64,000 nt of DNA, taken from positions 60,670 to 124,669 of the forward strand of contig NZ_BDJE01000051.1 in assembly GCF_002117935.1 (NCBI RefSeq). The letters are read 5' to 3'. This DNA is from Nocardioides sp. PD653-B2. Its GTDB lineage: Bacteria > Actinomycetota > Actinomycetes > Propionibacteriales > Nocardioidaceae. The notes under the pieces are model-generated. The model searched no databases. It was not told the DNA's origin and was given only the letters and a program-made list of their open reading frames with translations. Positions 51,132 through 59,187 of the stretch are shown in pieces (positions within the stretch are counted from its first letter, which is position 1; each line of letters opens with the position of its first letter). Both the position numbers and the translations under genes were made by a program.

Positions 51132-51584
51132 ATGATCAGCTCCGACGCCATCACCTGGACGGCCGCGAACGACGACCACCCGGCGCGCGCCGCGTCCCAG
51201 CGCTCCTACTCCGCCGTCGCCCAGGGCGACCTGGCCGCCTGGCTGACCGTCTACGCCGAGGACGCGGTGCTCGAGGATCCCGTCGGCCCGTCGATGTTCG
51301 ACCCGGACGGCAAGGGGCACCGCGGCCACGAGGGCATCGCCGCCTTCTGGAAGCTGGCGATCGAGCCGATCGAGAAGTTCGAGTTCGAGATCTACGAGTC
51401 GTTCGCCAACCCGGGCAGCAACACGTGCGCGAACGTCGGCCGGATCAAGACGTCCTTCCCCGACGGCAGCCACACCGTCACCGACCTGATCATGGTGTAC
51501 GTCGTGAACGACGACGGCCGGGTCGCGTCGATGAAGGCCTTCTGGGAGCCCGAGCGGACGATGGCGTCGTACACGAAGGTGTGA
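51132..51584 (+). CDS. SnoaL-like/NTF2-fold protein
   Basis: A 150-residue protein of the nuclear-transport-factor-2/ketosteroid-isomerase fold. SYSAVAQGDLAAWLTVYAEDAVLEDPVGPSMFDPDG is the standard first helix-strand region, with GHEGIAAFWK and a final DDGRVASMKAFWEP. Members bind steroids or polyketides or catalyse isomerisation or hydrolysis. A catalytic residue cannot be fixed. TAGGAT followed by six bases and the ATG gives a leaderless-type start. Stands alone, divergent from the sulfotransferase-like gene. Confidence 0.8.
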   Translation: MISSDAITWTAANDDHPARAASQRSYSAVAQGDLAAWLTVYAEDAVLEDPVGPSMFDPDGKGHRGHEGIAAFWKLAIEPIEKFEFEIYESFANPGSNTCANVGRIKTSFPDGSHTVTDLIMVYVVNDDGRVASMKAFWEPERTMASYTKV

Positions 51585-51652
51585 CCGTTTCGCTCCCGCG
51601 TGCGTCCTAGAGGGTGGAGCACCACCGCACCCGCCCGACCCGCAGGAGCGAG

Positions 51653-52123
51653 ATGACGACGGACCAGGAGTACGAGGAGTTCGCGGTCGCGCGCACCCCC
51701 CAGCTCTACCGCTCGGCGTGGCTGCTGTGCGGTGACCGGCACGGCGCGGAGGACCTGGTCCAGGAGACGCTGGCCAAGGTCTTCGTGAAGTGGAAGCGGA
51801 TCGACAACCCCGCGGCGTACGCCCAGACCACGCTGGTCCGCACGTTCCTCAGCCAACGGAGACGGAAGAGCAACCACGAGCTGCCGTACGCCGACCTGCC
51901 GGACCAGGTCGGGTCGGACCCAGCCGCGGCGAGCGACCTGCGGATCGTCCTGCAGGACGTCCTCGCCGGGCTGGCGCCGCTCGACCGAGCCGTGCTGGTG
52001 CTTCGTTACAGCGACGACCTCTCCGTGGAGGACGTCGCCCGACGCCTCGGGCTCAGCCCCGGTGCGGTGAAGAACCGGAGCATGCGCGCCCTCGAGCGCG
52101 CGCGGGAGAGGACGCCACGATGA
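51653..52123 (+). CDS. ECF sigma factor, SigE-like group
   Basis: A 156-residue sigma factor. Region 2: YRSAWLLCGDRHGAEDLVQETLAKVFVKWKRI; region 4: LDRAVLVLRYSDDLSVEDVARRLGLSPGAVKNRSMRALERAR. This is the Streptomyces SigE/SigL-like ECF pattern common in actinobacteria. GGAGCGAG lies just before the ATG. The next gene overlaps its stop (ATGA) and encodes a membrane protein, the expected anti-sigma slot. Stimulus unknown. Confidence 0.93.
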   Translation: MTTDQEYEEFAVARTPQLYRSAWLLCGDRHGAEDLVQETLAKVFVKWKRIDNPAAYAQTTLVRTFLSQRRRKSNHELPYADLPDQVGSDPAAASDLRIVLQDVLAGLAPLDRAVLVLRYSDDLSVEDVARRLGLSPGAVKNRSMRALERARERTPR

Positions 52124-52857
52124 ACGACCACGAGATCACCGCACTGCTGGAGCGGGCCGGTTCGGGACTGCGCCCCGAGGTCGCCGAGCTGGTCGCCGGA
52201 GGGGCCGCCCGGGGGCGGACGAAGCTGCGCCGCCGCCGCGCCGGCACCGCGTTCGCGGCGGTGGCGGTCGTCGGCGTGGTCGGCGCGGGACTGGTCGCCA
52301 CCCAGCTCCACCAGCGCCCCGGCGACAGCACGGTGACTGACCCGGCGGGTGCGCCCTCGGGGACGGTGACGCCGAAGCCGACCGCGGCCGGCGAGCGCGA
52401 TGCCCCGCCGGCTCCGGACGCCGCCCTGGCGCTCGGGCCGGACGGCATCCGTGACCAGCTCGCGGCCATGCTCCCCGGTGAGGTCGGCCCGATCCTGAGG
52501 GAGCCGCCGTACTCGGTGGTGAGCGGCCGGTACGACCGGGTCCTGCACTTTCGCTACCAGGGCACCCTCGCGACCTTCGTGATCGCGCCGGCGCGCAGCA
52601 TGGCCAGCTGCCAGGAGCAGAGCGGCCCGGACGGCAGCTGCACAGTCGTCGACGGCATGGAGACCCTGGTCTGGGGACCCACCACGGCCGACCGCGTGAC
52701 GGCGCAGGGTGTCGCCGTCTGGCGGCACGGCTACATCGTGAGCGTGCTGTCGTACAACGCCGCCGAGGGCAAGGACGTCGCCCCGTTGACCGCGGAGCCG
52801 CCGCTCAGCCTCGCGATGCTGACCGACATCGCGATGAGCGACGCCTGGTACTCCTAG
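52120..52857 (+). CDS. Membrane-anchored protein, probable anti-sigma partner
   Basis: A 245-residue protein: cytoplasmic start of about 40 residues (ITALLERAGSGLRPEVAELVAGG, then basic RTKLRRRRAG), one membrane segment (TAFAAVAVVGVVGAGLVAT) and an outside domain rich in Pro/Thr at first, then compact (FRYQGTLATFVIAPARSMASCQ, with a second Cys in GSCTV). The plan and coupling to the sigma gene suit an anti-sigma factor, although no zinc HCC motif is visible in the cytoplasmic part. It ends on a TAG that overlaps the stop of the convergent gene. Confidence 0.75.
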   Translation: MNDHEITALLERAGSGLRPEVAELVAGGAARGRTKLRRRRAGTAFAAVAVVGVVGAGLVATQLHQRPGDSTVTDPAGAPSGTVTPKPTAAGERDAPPAPDAALALGPDGIRDQLAAMLPGEVGPILREPPYSVVSGRYDRVLHFRYQGTLATFVIAPARSMASCQEQSGPDGSCTVVDGMETLVWGPTTADRVTAQGVAVWRHGYIVSVLSYNAAEGKDVAPLTAEPPLSLAMLTDIAMSDAWYS

Positions 52858-53498
52858 ACGCTCGTGTGCGCGGCGACCCACTCGACGAGCGGGCGCAGCG
52901 CGCGCCAGTCGTCGCGGACCAGGTCGAGCAGGTCGGGCGTGTGGATCACGGGCTCGAAGCCGAGCTGGTGGCCGGCGGTGAGGGACCGGTGCCGCAGCAG
53001 CTCGATCCGCGGGTGGTCGGCGTCGTAGCCGCGCGGGGAGGTCTTGAGCCGGTCGCCGCCGATCTCGAAGTCCTTCTTCCTCAGGGCCTTCAGGATCTTC
53101 TCGAGCTCCGGGCCGAACCGGTCGTGGGCCACCGCCGCGCGGAACGCCGCGAGCCGCGGGCCGCTGGCCTCGTAGAAGCCGGCGCCGGTGCGGACCCCGC
53201 GCGGCGAGACCTCGACGTACCAGCCCGTCGCCTCGCCGACCCGGACGAACGCGCCCTGGTGGGTCTTGTACGGCGTCTTGTCCTTCGCGAACCGCACGTC
53301 GCGGTAGGGCCGGAAGATCTTCGCGGTCTGTCCGTCGGGGGCGAACTCGGGCACCAGGGCGTCGCAGAGTGCGGTCATCGGCGCCTTCACCGCCTCGGCG
53401 TAGACGTCCTTGTGCTTCTCCCAGAAGGCCCGGGTGTTGTCGACCTCGAGGTCGTCGTAGAAGTCGAGGGCGGCGACGGGGAAGCCGGTGAACGTCAC
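52854..53498 (-). CDS. DUF2461-family protein
   Basis: A 214-residue soluble protein matching DUF2461: FTGFPVAALDFYDDLEVDNTRAFWEKHKDVY at the start, FRPYRDVRFAKDKTPYKTHQG, TGAGFYEASGPRLAAFR and GYDADHPRIELLRHRSLTA. The biochemical role of the family is not established. GTG at 53498 gives the conserved first residues; the longer upstream reading lacks family sequence. Its TAG shares the CTAG at 52854-52857 with the facing gene. Region 53499-53669 shows no gene. Confidence 0.85.
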   Translation of the reverse strand: MTFTGFPVAALDFYDDLEVDNTRAFWEKHKDVYAEAVKAPMTALCDALVPEFAPDGQTAKIFRPYRDVRFAKDKTPYKTHQGAFVRVGEATGWYVEVSPRGVRTGAGFYEASGPRLAAFRAAVAHDRFGPELEKILKALRKKDFEIGGDRLKTSPRGYDADHPRIELLRHRSLTAGHQLGFEPVIHTPDLLDLVRDDWRALRPLVEWVAAHTSV

Positions 53499-53669
53499 GA
53501 GGGCCAGCGTACGAGGGCCGGCGGGCTCGCGCCGGAGAGGTGGCGACGCCCGCTGCAACGCCGCCACCCCATCCGTGCGTCGGATCCCCACGGTCCGACA
53601 GAGGTTCAACGCAGCAGGGGAGCGGGCGTGACGGCCGTTTCGAATATTTCCGGACGAGTCCGGACGGGC

Positions 53670-54857
53670 TCAGGAGAGTGCGGCGGTGACCTGCTCGTCG
53701 CCGCCCTCGGCGAGGGCGGTGACGGTCATCGTCGACCCGCCGCAGCGCGGTTCGCCGAGGAACGCCTGACCGCCGGGCGACTCGTACACCACGGCGAGCC
53801 CGTCGTCGGCCGACCAGCGCATCAGCGCGGCCGGCTCACCCTCGCGCTGGGGGTCGCGCACGAAGTACGAAGCCCCGCCGCACCAGGTGAGCGTGCCCGA
53901 CGTGCCGGGGCCGAGGTCGTAGTAGCCGTCGCCGACGCGTGCGTAGAAGTGGGCGTTCTCGACCTGGTTCTCCTTCGGGATGACCGACCAGACCGCACCG
54001 TCGTCGGTGACCTGGCCGTCCCAGCCCGAGCAGTCCGGCACGCCCTCGAACGGGGTGGCCTGGTCGCCGCTGACCGAGACCAGGGTCCGGCAGGCCGGCG
54101 CGGAGTCGTCGAAGGTCTGCAGCGCGTCGCCGGCGGGCGTGATGTGGGCGCCGTTGAAGCCCTGTCGCTTCTCGGCGCACCAGCCCCGGGTGGACCTCTG
54201 GGTCGCCAGGTCGAGGGCGGCCAGGCAGTAGGCGCGACCCGGGCCGTAGGTCGCGTACAGCACCCGGCCCTCGCCGAGGGCCCAGGTGCCGCCGGTGGTG
54301 GTCGGGACGTCGGACCTCCCGTCGATCGTGAAGCTCGTGCCGGTGGCGAGGTCGGTGACCTCGGCGGAGCTGGGCCGCTGCTCGGCCTGGTCCTGGAGGA
54401 CGACCACCGCCCAGTCGTCGTCGATCAGCGCGTCGGACACGCGGGTGCCCGAGCGGGCGCCACCGGACGATCCGTCGGGACCGTCGAGCGCGTAGCTGCC
54501 GCCGCTGCGGGTCACGGTCAGCGACCAGCCCGAGCCGTTGCGGGTCACGGAGTCGCGGACCGGTCCGGGCGCGGGCTCCCAGTCGAGCAGCGCGTCGGTC
54601 GGAGTCGCCGCGACCGGCTCGTCGGCCGGGCCGCCCTCGGGGAGGGTCGGGGCGTCCGAGGTGGTGGGCGAGTCGCTCGGAGAGCTCGGAGGGGTGCTCG
54701 CGGGTGCCGACGACGTCGTGGGGGAGCTGGTCGGCTCGGGGTCGGCGGCCGGGTCGTCGCTGCCGCAGGCTGCCAGCGTGAGTGCCAGCGTGAGTGCCAG
54801 CGCGAGTGCCAGCGCGAGCGGCAGTCCGGCCCGCACGGCGTACGTCGGCCGACGCAT
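53670..54857 (-). CDS. Secreted lipoprotein with a beta-propeller-like body, unknown function
   Basis: A 395-residue lipoprotein. The signal peptide is an almost pure Ala-Leu run ending LTLAACGSD (lipobox LAAC), encoded by 12-bp repeats. Next is a Ser/Thr/Pro linker of about 50 residues, then about 300 residues of strand-rich sequence (VVVLQDQAEQRPSSAEVTDL, TWALGEGRVLYATYG, AVWSVIPKENQVENAHFYA) with six or more Cys. No enzyme motif. Its ATG shares a base with the stop of the peptidase-like gene upstream (TGATG), so they are cotranslated. Confidence 0.75.
   Translation of the reverse strand: MRRPTYAVRAGLPLALALALALTLALTLAACGSDDPAADPEPTSSPTTSSAPASTPPSSPSDSPTTSDAPTLPEGGPADEPVAATPTDALLDWEPAPGPVRDSVTRNGSGWSLTVTRSGGSYALDGPDGSSGGARSGTRVSDALIDDDWAVVVLQDQAEQRPSSAEVTDLATGTSFTIDGRSDVPTTTGGTWALGEGRVLYATYGPGRAYCLAALDLATQRSTRGWCAEKRQGFNGAHITPAGDALQTFDDSAPACRTLVSVSGDQATPFEGVPDCSGWDGQVTDDGAVWSVIPKENQVENAHFYARVGDGYYDLGPGTSGTLTWCGGASYFVRDPQREGEPAALMRWSADDGLAVVYESPGGQAFLGEPRCGGSTMTVTALAEGGDEQVTAALS
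54772..54819. repeat. Four 12-bp repeats encoding the signal peptide of the lipoprotein
   Basis: Units GCCAGCGTGAGT, the same again, GCCAGCGCGAGT and GCCAGCGCGAGC fill 54772-54819. On the gene's strand they encode alternating Leu, Ala and Thr residues of the hydrophobic core. Copy-number change adds or removes four residues and keeps the reading frame. Confidence 0.85.
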
Positions 54858-56191
54858 CAGACCCCGACGTTGTGGGCGTAGTGGGCCTGGTTGCCGCGGT
54901 AGCTCTTGTAGGCGCTGCGCCACTGCACGCGCGCGATGGTCGGCTCGGACGGGTCGAAGCGGTGCTGGTTCCACGGCTCGAAGTAGCTGAGCGCGTCGGG
55001 CTTGTCGCCGTTCTTGGCGTAGCCACGGCCCACCTGGAAGTGACCGGAGGCGTCGTCGTCGAGGTAGGGGTAGAACTGCTTGAGCAGGATCGGGTGCAGC
55101 ACGACCGGGGCCTGGTAGTCGTGGATGTGTCGCATCATCAGCAGCTCCCACTGGGTGAAGCTGTACTTGCCGATGTCGAGCACGACGTACGGGCCGGCGT
55201 GGTCCTTGCCGTCCCACCCGGTGCTCTTGTTGACCACGCGCACCATGTCGTAGATCGAGGTGCCGCTGGTGGTCGTGCCGAGCTGCTGGGCCCAGTGCCC
55301 CTGGCTCTGCTTGCGGTTGCGCCAGCCCCAGGCGATCATCTGCATCGCGGTGGGTCCGCACCAGTAGGTCCGGGTCTGCTCGGCGACCTGCTTGATGTCG
55401 AGGATCGCGGACCGACCCGGGTAGTCGGCCTGGGTCTTCACCGGGCCCGGGTTCGCCGAGGACGTCGCCGTGGGCGTCTTCGACGGGGTCCGGGTCGGCG
55501 ACTTGCTCGGGCTGCGCGTCGGGGAGGGCGACTTCGACGGGCTCGCCGTGTTCGGGGGCGGGGTCGTCGTCGGCTTCGCGGCGGGCGCGGTCGCGACGGC
55601 CCGGGCCTCGGGGTGGTCGGCGAGGAAGTTCGCGGGGAGCGCGACGCCCTCGATCTCGTGGCGCAGCAGCCAGACCTTGGCGACCGAGCGGGCCGCCATG
55701 GTCAGCTCGGCGCGCTCGGCGGCGGCGCGAGCAGTGGGGCTCATGCGGGCCATCCGGGCGAGGGCGGCGCGGGCGTCGAGGTCGCCGGTGGTGACGACGG
55801 GGCCGCGGCGGGCCGCGACGGTGCGCGCCGCGGTCGCCATCCGGGCCTGCACCTGCTGCTGGGTGTCCTCGGTCCAGCCGGTGCCGAGGCAGTAGCGCTG
55901 GCCCTCGAACTCCGCGCAGCGGACCAGGCCGGCGGCGAGCTGCTCCGGCGTCTGCTTGCCGCTGGTGCGACCGAGCGCGCCCCCGGCGTCCACGACCCGG
56001 TCGATCTCGGCCTGCATCGCGGGGGTGACCTTGGAGAAGCCGGCCGTGGTCGACGTGCCGAGGGCGCCGTACTTGCCGTCGCCGGAGGGGGTGAACCCCT
56101 CGTCGTCGTCACCGCGGGGGATGAAGGGTGCGGCGGCGAGCAGCAGGACCAGTGCGCCGATCGCGATCGTGCGCGGGCGGGGGCGGTGCAT
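54857..56191 (-). CDS. Secreted C39-like (papain-like) cysteine peptidase
   Basis: A 444-residue exported protein. One hydrophobic segment (IAIGALVLLLAAAPFI) near the start, a helical domain to about 200, a Ser/Thr/Pro/Lys linker (about 205-245), then a Peptidase_C39_2-like domain: QTRTYWCGPTAMQMIAWGW with the catalytic Cys, and SGHFQVGRGYAKNGD with the catalytic His. The family cleaves peptides or acts on wall-linked substrates; the true substrate is not known. Coupled to the lipoprotein gene downstream. ATG at 56191 is preferred to a longer reading that would run through a tRNA gene. Confidence 0.83.
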   Translation of the reverse strand: MHRPRPRTIAIGALVLLLAAAPFIPRGDDDEGFTPSGDGKYGALGTSTTAGFSKVTPAMQAEIDRVVDAGGALGRTSGKQTPEQLAAGLVRCAEFEGQRYCLGTGWTEDTQQQVQARMATAARTVAARRGPVVTTGDLDARAALARMARMSPTARAAAERAELTMAARSVAKVWLLRHEIEGVALPANFLADHPEARAVATAPAAKPTTTPPPNTASPSKSPSPTRSPSKSPTRTPSKTPTATSSANPGPVKTQADYPGRSAILDIKQVAEQTRTYWCGPTAMQMIAWGWRNRKQSQGHWAQQLGTTTSGTSIYDMVRVVNKSTGWDGKDHAGPYVVLDIGKYSFTQWELLMMRHIHDYQAPVVLHPILLKQFYPYLDDDASGHFQVGRGYAKNGDKPDALSYFEPWNQHRFDPSEPTIARVQWRSAYKSYRGNQAHYAHNVGV

Positions 56192-56310
56192 CCGAGGACC
56201 TCGAGACGGAGCGGGGAAGGCTTCACAACCACTGTCCCCAATGGTCACACGGATAGTCAAGCGCACCATCAGCCCCACGCGTGGTCGAAGGCGCGGCTCC
56301 CGGCGCCTCC

Positions 56311-56435
56311 CCGGGAGTGGACAGTGGTGCCGACTCGACGGGTCCTGAGTGGAAAGTAGCGCCGACTCGACGGGTCCGGAGTGGAAAGTGGCGCCGACTC
56401 GACGGGTCCTGAGTGGAAAGTGGCGCCGACTCGAC
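56311..56435. repeat. 32-bp tandem repeats next to the tRNA gene
   Basis: Units begin GYGCCGACTCGACGGGTCC at 56327, 56359 and 56391, each 32 bp and ending GAGTGGAAAGT, with a partial fourth from 56423 and a partial copy before the first from 56311. They lie 5 bp past the 3' end of the tRNA. No gene of their own is seen in 56192-56439. Confidence 0.85.
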
Positions 56436-56439
56436 CTGC

Positions 56440-56515
56440 TGGAGCGGATGACGAGACTCGAACTCGCGACATCGACCTTGGGAAGGTCGCGCTCTACCAA
56501 CTGAGCTACATCCGC
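56440..56515 (-). tRNA. tRNA-Gly (CCC)
   Basis: A complete cloverleaf: acceptor GCGGATG pairing with CATCCGC, D-stem GCTC/GAGC, anticodon stem CGACC/GGTCG around loop TTCCCAA giving anticodon CCC (reads GGG), T-arm TCGCGAGTTCGAGTCTCG-like with the GTTCGA loop, discriminator T, and CCA encoded at 56442-56440. It decodes a rarer Gly codon. Confidence 0.93.
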
Positions 56516-56543
56516 CTGCCCCTGCGGGAGGGACGCGGAGATC

Positions 56544-57305
56544 CTAGTCGATGCGCGAGAGCGTGGGGTGGCGCGGGTCGAGGCCGTCGCCGGACGACCG
56601 GCCGGTGAGGCGGCGGTGCACCCACGGCAGCGCGGAGCTGCGCACCCAGGTCACGTGCTCGCGGAGCTGCCCGCCGCGGGTGGCGGTCGGCAGCTCGCCC
56701 AACGTCGGCGGGGCGAGCGGGTGGGCGACGCCGAGGGTGTCGAGGACCGCGGTCGCCATCCGCTGGTGACCGGCCGGGCCGAGGTGCATCCGGTCGGGGT
56801 CCCAGTAGCGCCAGTCGCGGTACTCGTGCATGGCCCAGAAGTCGACGACGTCGGCGCCGTGGCGCTGGGCGGCACCGCGGACCAGCTCGTTGTAGAGGGC
56901 GAACCGGCCGCGCAGCGGGCGGTAGATCGCCGAGCCGCCCGGGTCGAACGCCGTGAAGACGAGCAGCCGGGCGCCGGTGCCGGCCAGCCGCCCGAGCGCC
57001 TCGTCGTAGCGCTCCACGATCGCGTCGATGTCGACCTTCGGGCGCAGGATGTCGTTGGCGCCGGCGTAGATCGTGACCAGGTCGGGCCGAAGGGCCAGTG
57101 CCGGCTCGAGCTGCTCGTCGAGGATCGCGGGCAGCTTGCGGCCCCGGATCGCCAGGTTGGCGTAGCCGAAGTCGTCGCTCTGGGTCGCCAGCACCTCCGC
57201 GACGCGGTCGGCCCACCCGCGCAGCCCGTGGGGGCGCGCCGGGTCGGGGTCGCCGACACCCTCGGTGAAGGAGTCGCCGAGGGCGACGTAGCGGTGGAAG
57301 CTCAC
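56544..57305 (-). CDS. SGNH/GDSL-family hydrolase, intracellular
   Basis: A 253-residue esterase. YVALGDSFTEGVGD holds the nucleophile Ser, IYAGANDIL the oxyanion Asn, and DPDRMHLGPAGHQRMA the catalytic Asp-His pair. There is no signal peptide, unlike the other SGNH enzyme in the window. This subgroup includes lysophospholipase- or acetylesterase-like actinobacterial proteins; the substrate is unknown. GTG at 57305 starts the conserved strand within five residues. It is divergent from dcd. Confidence 0.9.
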   Translation of the reverse strand: MSFHRYVALGDSFTEGVGDPDPARPHGLRGWADRVAEVLATQSDDFGYANLAIRGRKLPAILDEQLEPALALRPDLVTIYAGANDILRPKVDIDAIVERYDEALGRLAGTGARLLVFTAFDPGGSAIYRPLRGRFALYNELVRGAAQRHGADVVDFWAMHEYRDWRYWDPDRMHLGPAGHQRMATAVLDTLGVAHPLAPPTLGELPTATRGGQLREHVTWVRSSALPWVHRRLTGRSSGDGLDPRHPTLSRID

Positions 57306-57368
57306 CGAGTCATTGTCTTGGTCGTGAGAAGCGGGCCGACGGCCGGGGCGGCCCGGTAGGTTGAGCGC

Positions 57369-57944
57369 GTGCTGCTGTCAGACCGCGACATCCTGGCCCA
57401 GATCGACGCCGGCCGGATCGCGATGGACCCCTGGGATCCCGCCATGCTGCAGCCATCGTCGATCGACGTGCGGCTGGACCGGTTCTTCCGGGTCTTCGAG
57501 AACCATCGCTACCCGCACATCGACCCCGCGGCGGACCAGTCCGACCTGACGCGCCAGGTCGAGCCGGAGGGCGACGAGCCGTTCATCCTGCACCCGGGCG
57601 AGTTCGTGCTGGGCTCGACCTACGAGGTCGTGACGCTGCCCGACGACATCGCGGCCCGCGTCGAGGGCAAGTCGTCGCTGGGCCGGCTCGGGCTGCTGAC
57701 CCACGCGACCGCCGGCTTCGTCGACCCGGGCTTCTCCGGCCACGTGACGCTCGAGCTCGCCAACGTGGCGACGCTGCCGATCAAGCTCTACCCGGGCATG
57801 AAGATCGGTCAGTTCTGCTTCTTCCGCCTCACCTCGTCGAGCGAGCACCCCTACGGCTCGGAGAAGTACGGCTCGCGCTACCAGGGCCAGCGCGGTCCGA
57901 CCCCGTCGAAGTCGTTCCAGAACTTCCACCGCACGCAGATCTGA
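57369..57944 (+). CDS. dcd: dCTP deaminase
   Basis: A 191-residue enzyme of pyrimidine-nucleotide synthesis, making dUTP (or dUMP directly in bifunctional members) from dCTP. LQPSSIDVRLDRFFRVF, ARVEGKSSLGRLGLLTHATAGFVDPGFSGHVTLELANV with the catalytic Glu, and GMKIGQFCFFRL are diagnostic. In actinobacteria such as M. tuberculosis the homologue is bifunctional (deaminase and dUTPase); which type this is cannot be read with certainty. TAGGTT followed by six bases and the GTG start gives a leaderless-type promoter. Confidence 0.97.
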   Translation: MLLSDRDILAQIDAGRIAMDPWDPAMLQPSSIDVRLDRFFRVFENHRYPHIDPAADQSDLTRQVEPEGDEPFILHPGEFVLGSTYEVVTLPDDIAARVEGKSSLGRLGLLTHATAGFVDPGFSGHVTLELANVATLPIKLYPGMKIGQFCFFRLTSSSEHPYGSEKYGSRYQGQRGPTPSKSFQNFHRTQI

Positions 57945-57973
57945 GCGGCGGTCCGGACCGCGAACTCTTCAAG

Positions 57974-58007
57974 TAAGGTGACCCTTAGTTAGGTCCACCT
58001 CACCTGA
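57974..58007 (+). promoter_or_regulatory. Overlapping iron-box-like sites before the siderophore-interacting protein gene
   Basis: TTAGGTCCACCTCACCTGA (57989-58007) agrees with the DtxR/IdeR consensus at about 14 of 19 positions, with intact arms TTAGGT and ACCTGA. A second, overlapping weaker site includes the palindrome TAAGG-TGAC-CCTTA (57974-57987). The sites end 10 bp before the ATG, so iron repression is likely. Confidence 0.65.
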
Positions 58008-58017
58008 AGGGCGCGCC

Positions 58018-58989
58018 ATGAGCCAGACCGCCACCCACTCGCTGCCGATGATCCTCGACGAGGTCGAGGCGGTGCGCGTCGAGCGGCTGTCGCCGTCCTT
58101 CGTGCGGGTCGAGCTCGGTGGCGCCTGTCTTGCCGACTTCGGCGTCGCCGGGCCGTCGTACGACCAGCGGATCAAGCTGGTCTTTCCCGACGGGGACGGC
58201 CCGCTGCCGTCCTTCGCGGGCGCCGACGAGTCGTGGTTCGGCACCTGGATGGAGCGCCCGGTCGAGGAGCGCGGCCACATGCGCACGTACACGCTGCGCG
58301 AGGTGCGCGGTGAGGGCGCGGCGACCCGGCTCGTCGTCGACTTCGTGATCCACGTCGAGGACGGGGAGGCCGGCCCCGGCTCGTCGTGGGCCGCCGGCGC
58401 CTCGGTCGGCGACCGGGTCGTGCTGCTGGCGCCCCGGCGCGGCGTGGAGTACGGCGGCATCGAGTTCGAGCCGGGTTCGGCGAGCCGTCTGCTGCTGGCC
58501 GGCGACGAGACCGCCGTACCCGCCATCTGTGCGGTGCTGGGCCAGCTGCCCGTCTCGGCGACGGGTGCGGCGTTCCTCGAGGTGCCGACCTCGGCCGACG
58601 TGCAGACCGTGCCGCACCCGGAGGGCGTCGAGGTCGTGTGGCTGCCCCGCGAGGGCGAGCCGGTCGGCTCCCTGCTGCACCCGGCGGTGCTCGCCCACCT
58701 GGGCGCCGGCCCGGCGCCACTCGTGGAGCCCGAGGAGGTCGACCCCGATCTGTGGGAGACCCCGGCGTACTCCTCCTCCGGCGAGGAGGTCGAGTCCGCG
58801 GTGGCCGTCGCGGGCCAGGACCCTTCGCCAGGCTCAGGACACCGCCTCGACGGGCTCTACGCCTGGATCGCCGGGGAGTCCGGCGTCGTCACCGCGCTGC
58901 GTCGCGCGCTGGTCAAGGACCTGGGCGTGGACCGCCGCCAGGTCGCCTTCATGGGCTACTGGCGCCGGGGCGTCGCGATGAGGTCGTGA
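58018..58989 (+). CDS. Siderophore-interacting protein (FAD-dependent ferric reductase)
   Basis: A 323-residue flavoprotein that releases iron from imported ferric siderophores. YDQRIKLVFP and MRTYTLREV (RxYTxR, FAD), GSSWAAGASVGDRVVLLAPRRG and LLAGDETAVPAICAVL match the ViuB/YqjH family; GYWRRGV is the conserved end. GAAGGG lies before the ATG, with iron-box-like sites just upstream. Codons 267-275 (QDPSPGSGH) use unusual third bases and match a dispersed short repeat, so they may be an inserted element between the FAD/NAD domains. No transport genes are adjacent. Confidence 0.92.
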   Translation: MSQTATHSLPMILDEVEAVRVERLSPSFVRVELGGACLADFGVAGPSYDQRIKLVFPDGDGPLPSFAGADESWFGTWMERPVEERGHMRTYTLREVRGEGAATRLVVDFVIHVEDGEAGPGSSWAAGASVGDRVVLLAPRRGVEYGGIEFEPGSASRLLLAGDETAVPAICAVLGQLPVSATGAAFLEVPTSADVQTVPHPEGVEVVWLPREGEPVGSLLHPAVLAHLGAGPAPLVEPEEVDPDLWETPAYSSSGEEVESAVAVAGQDPSPGSGHRLDGLYAWIAGESGVVTALRRALVKDLGVDRRQVAFMGYWRRGVAMRS

Positions 58990-58991
58990 GG

Positions 58992-59144
58992 CTAGTTGTC
59001 GATCCTGTCGGCGACCCGGCGCAGCCGCTGCGCGAGCAGGTGCCGGTGGGCGGTGGCGGGCATCCGGGGCGAGCTCGCGCGGGCGATCCGCTCGGCGAGC
59101 TCCTGGCGGGCTATCTCGGCGTTGATGACCACGTTGCTGTACAT
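58992..59144 (-). CDS. 50-residue basic helical protein in the DUF4097 operon
   Basis: A short gene of 51 codons starting with ATG at 59144 after GAAGGAG (6 bases of spacing) and ending TAG at 58992. The product (MYSNVVINAEIARQ...LRRVADRIDN) is rich in Arg, Ala and Leu and predicts an amphipathic helix. It starts 43 bp after the DUF4097 gene on the same strand. The strong ribosome site and codon use like the neighbours support it being real. Function unknown. Confidence 0.65.
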   Translation of the reverse strand: MYSNVVINAEIARQELAERIARASSPRMPATAHRHLLAQRLRRVADRIDN

Positions 59145-59187
59145 CACGGTCTCCTTCGGTGCGTGGGCGTGCCGGGTGGGGGGCAGG

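Noticed and set aside
54857..56500. Longer N-terminus for the C39-like peptidase
   Set aside because: It would translate the 32-bp repeats and part of the tRNA gene; the signal segment begins right after the ATG at 56191.
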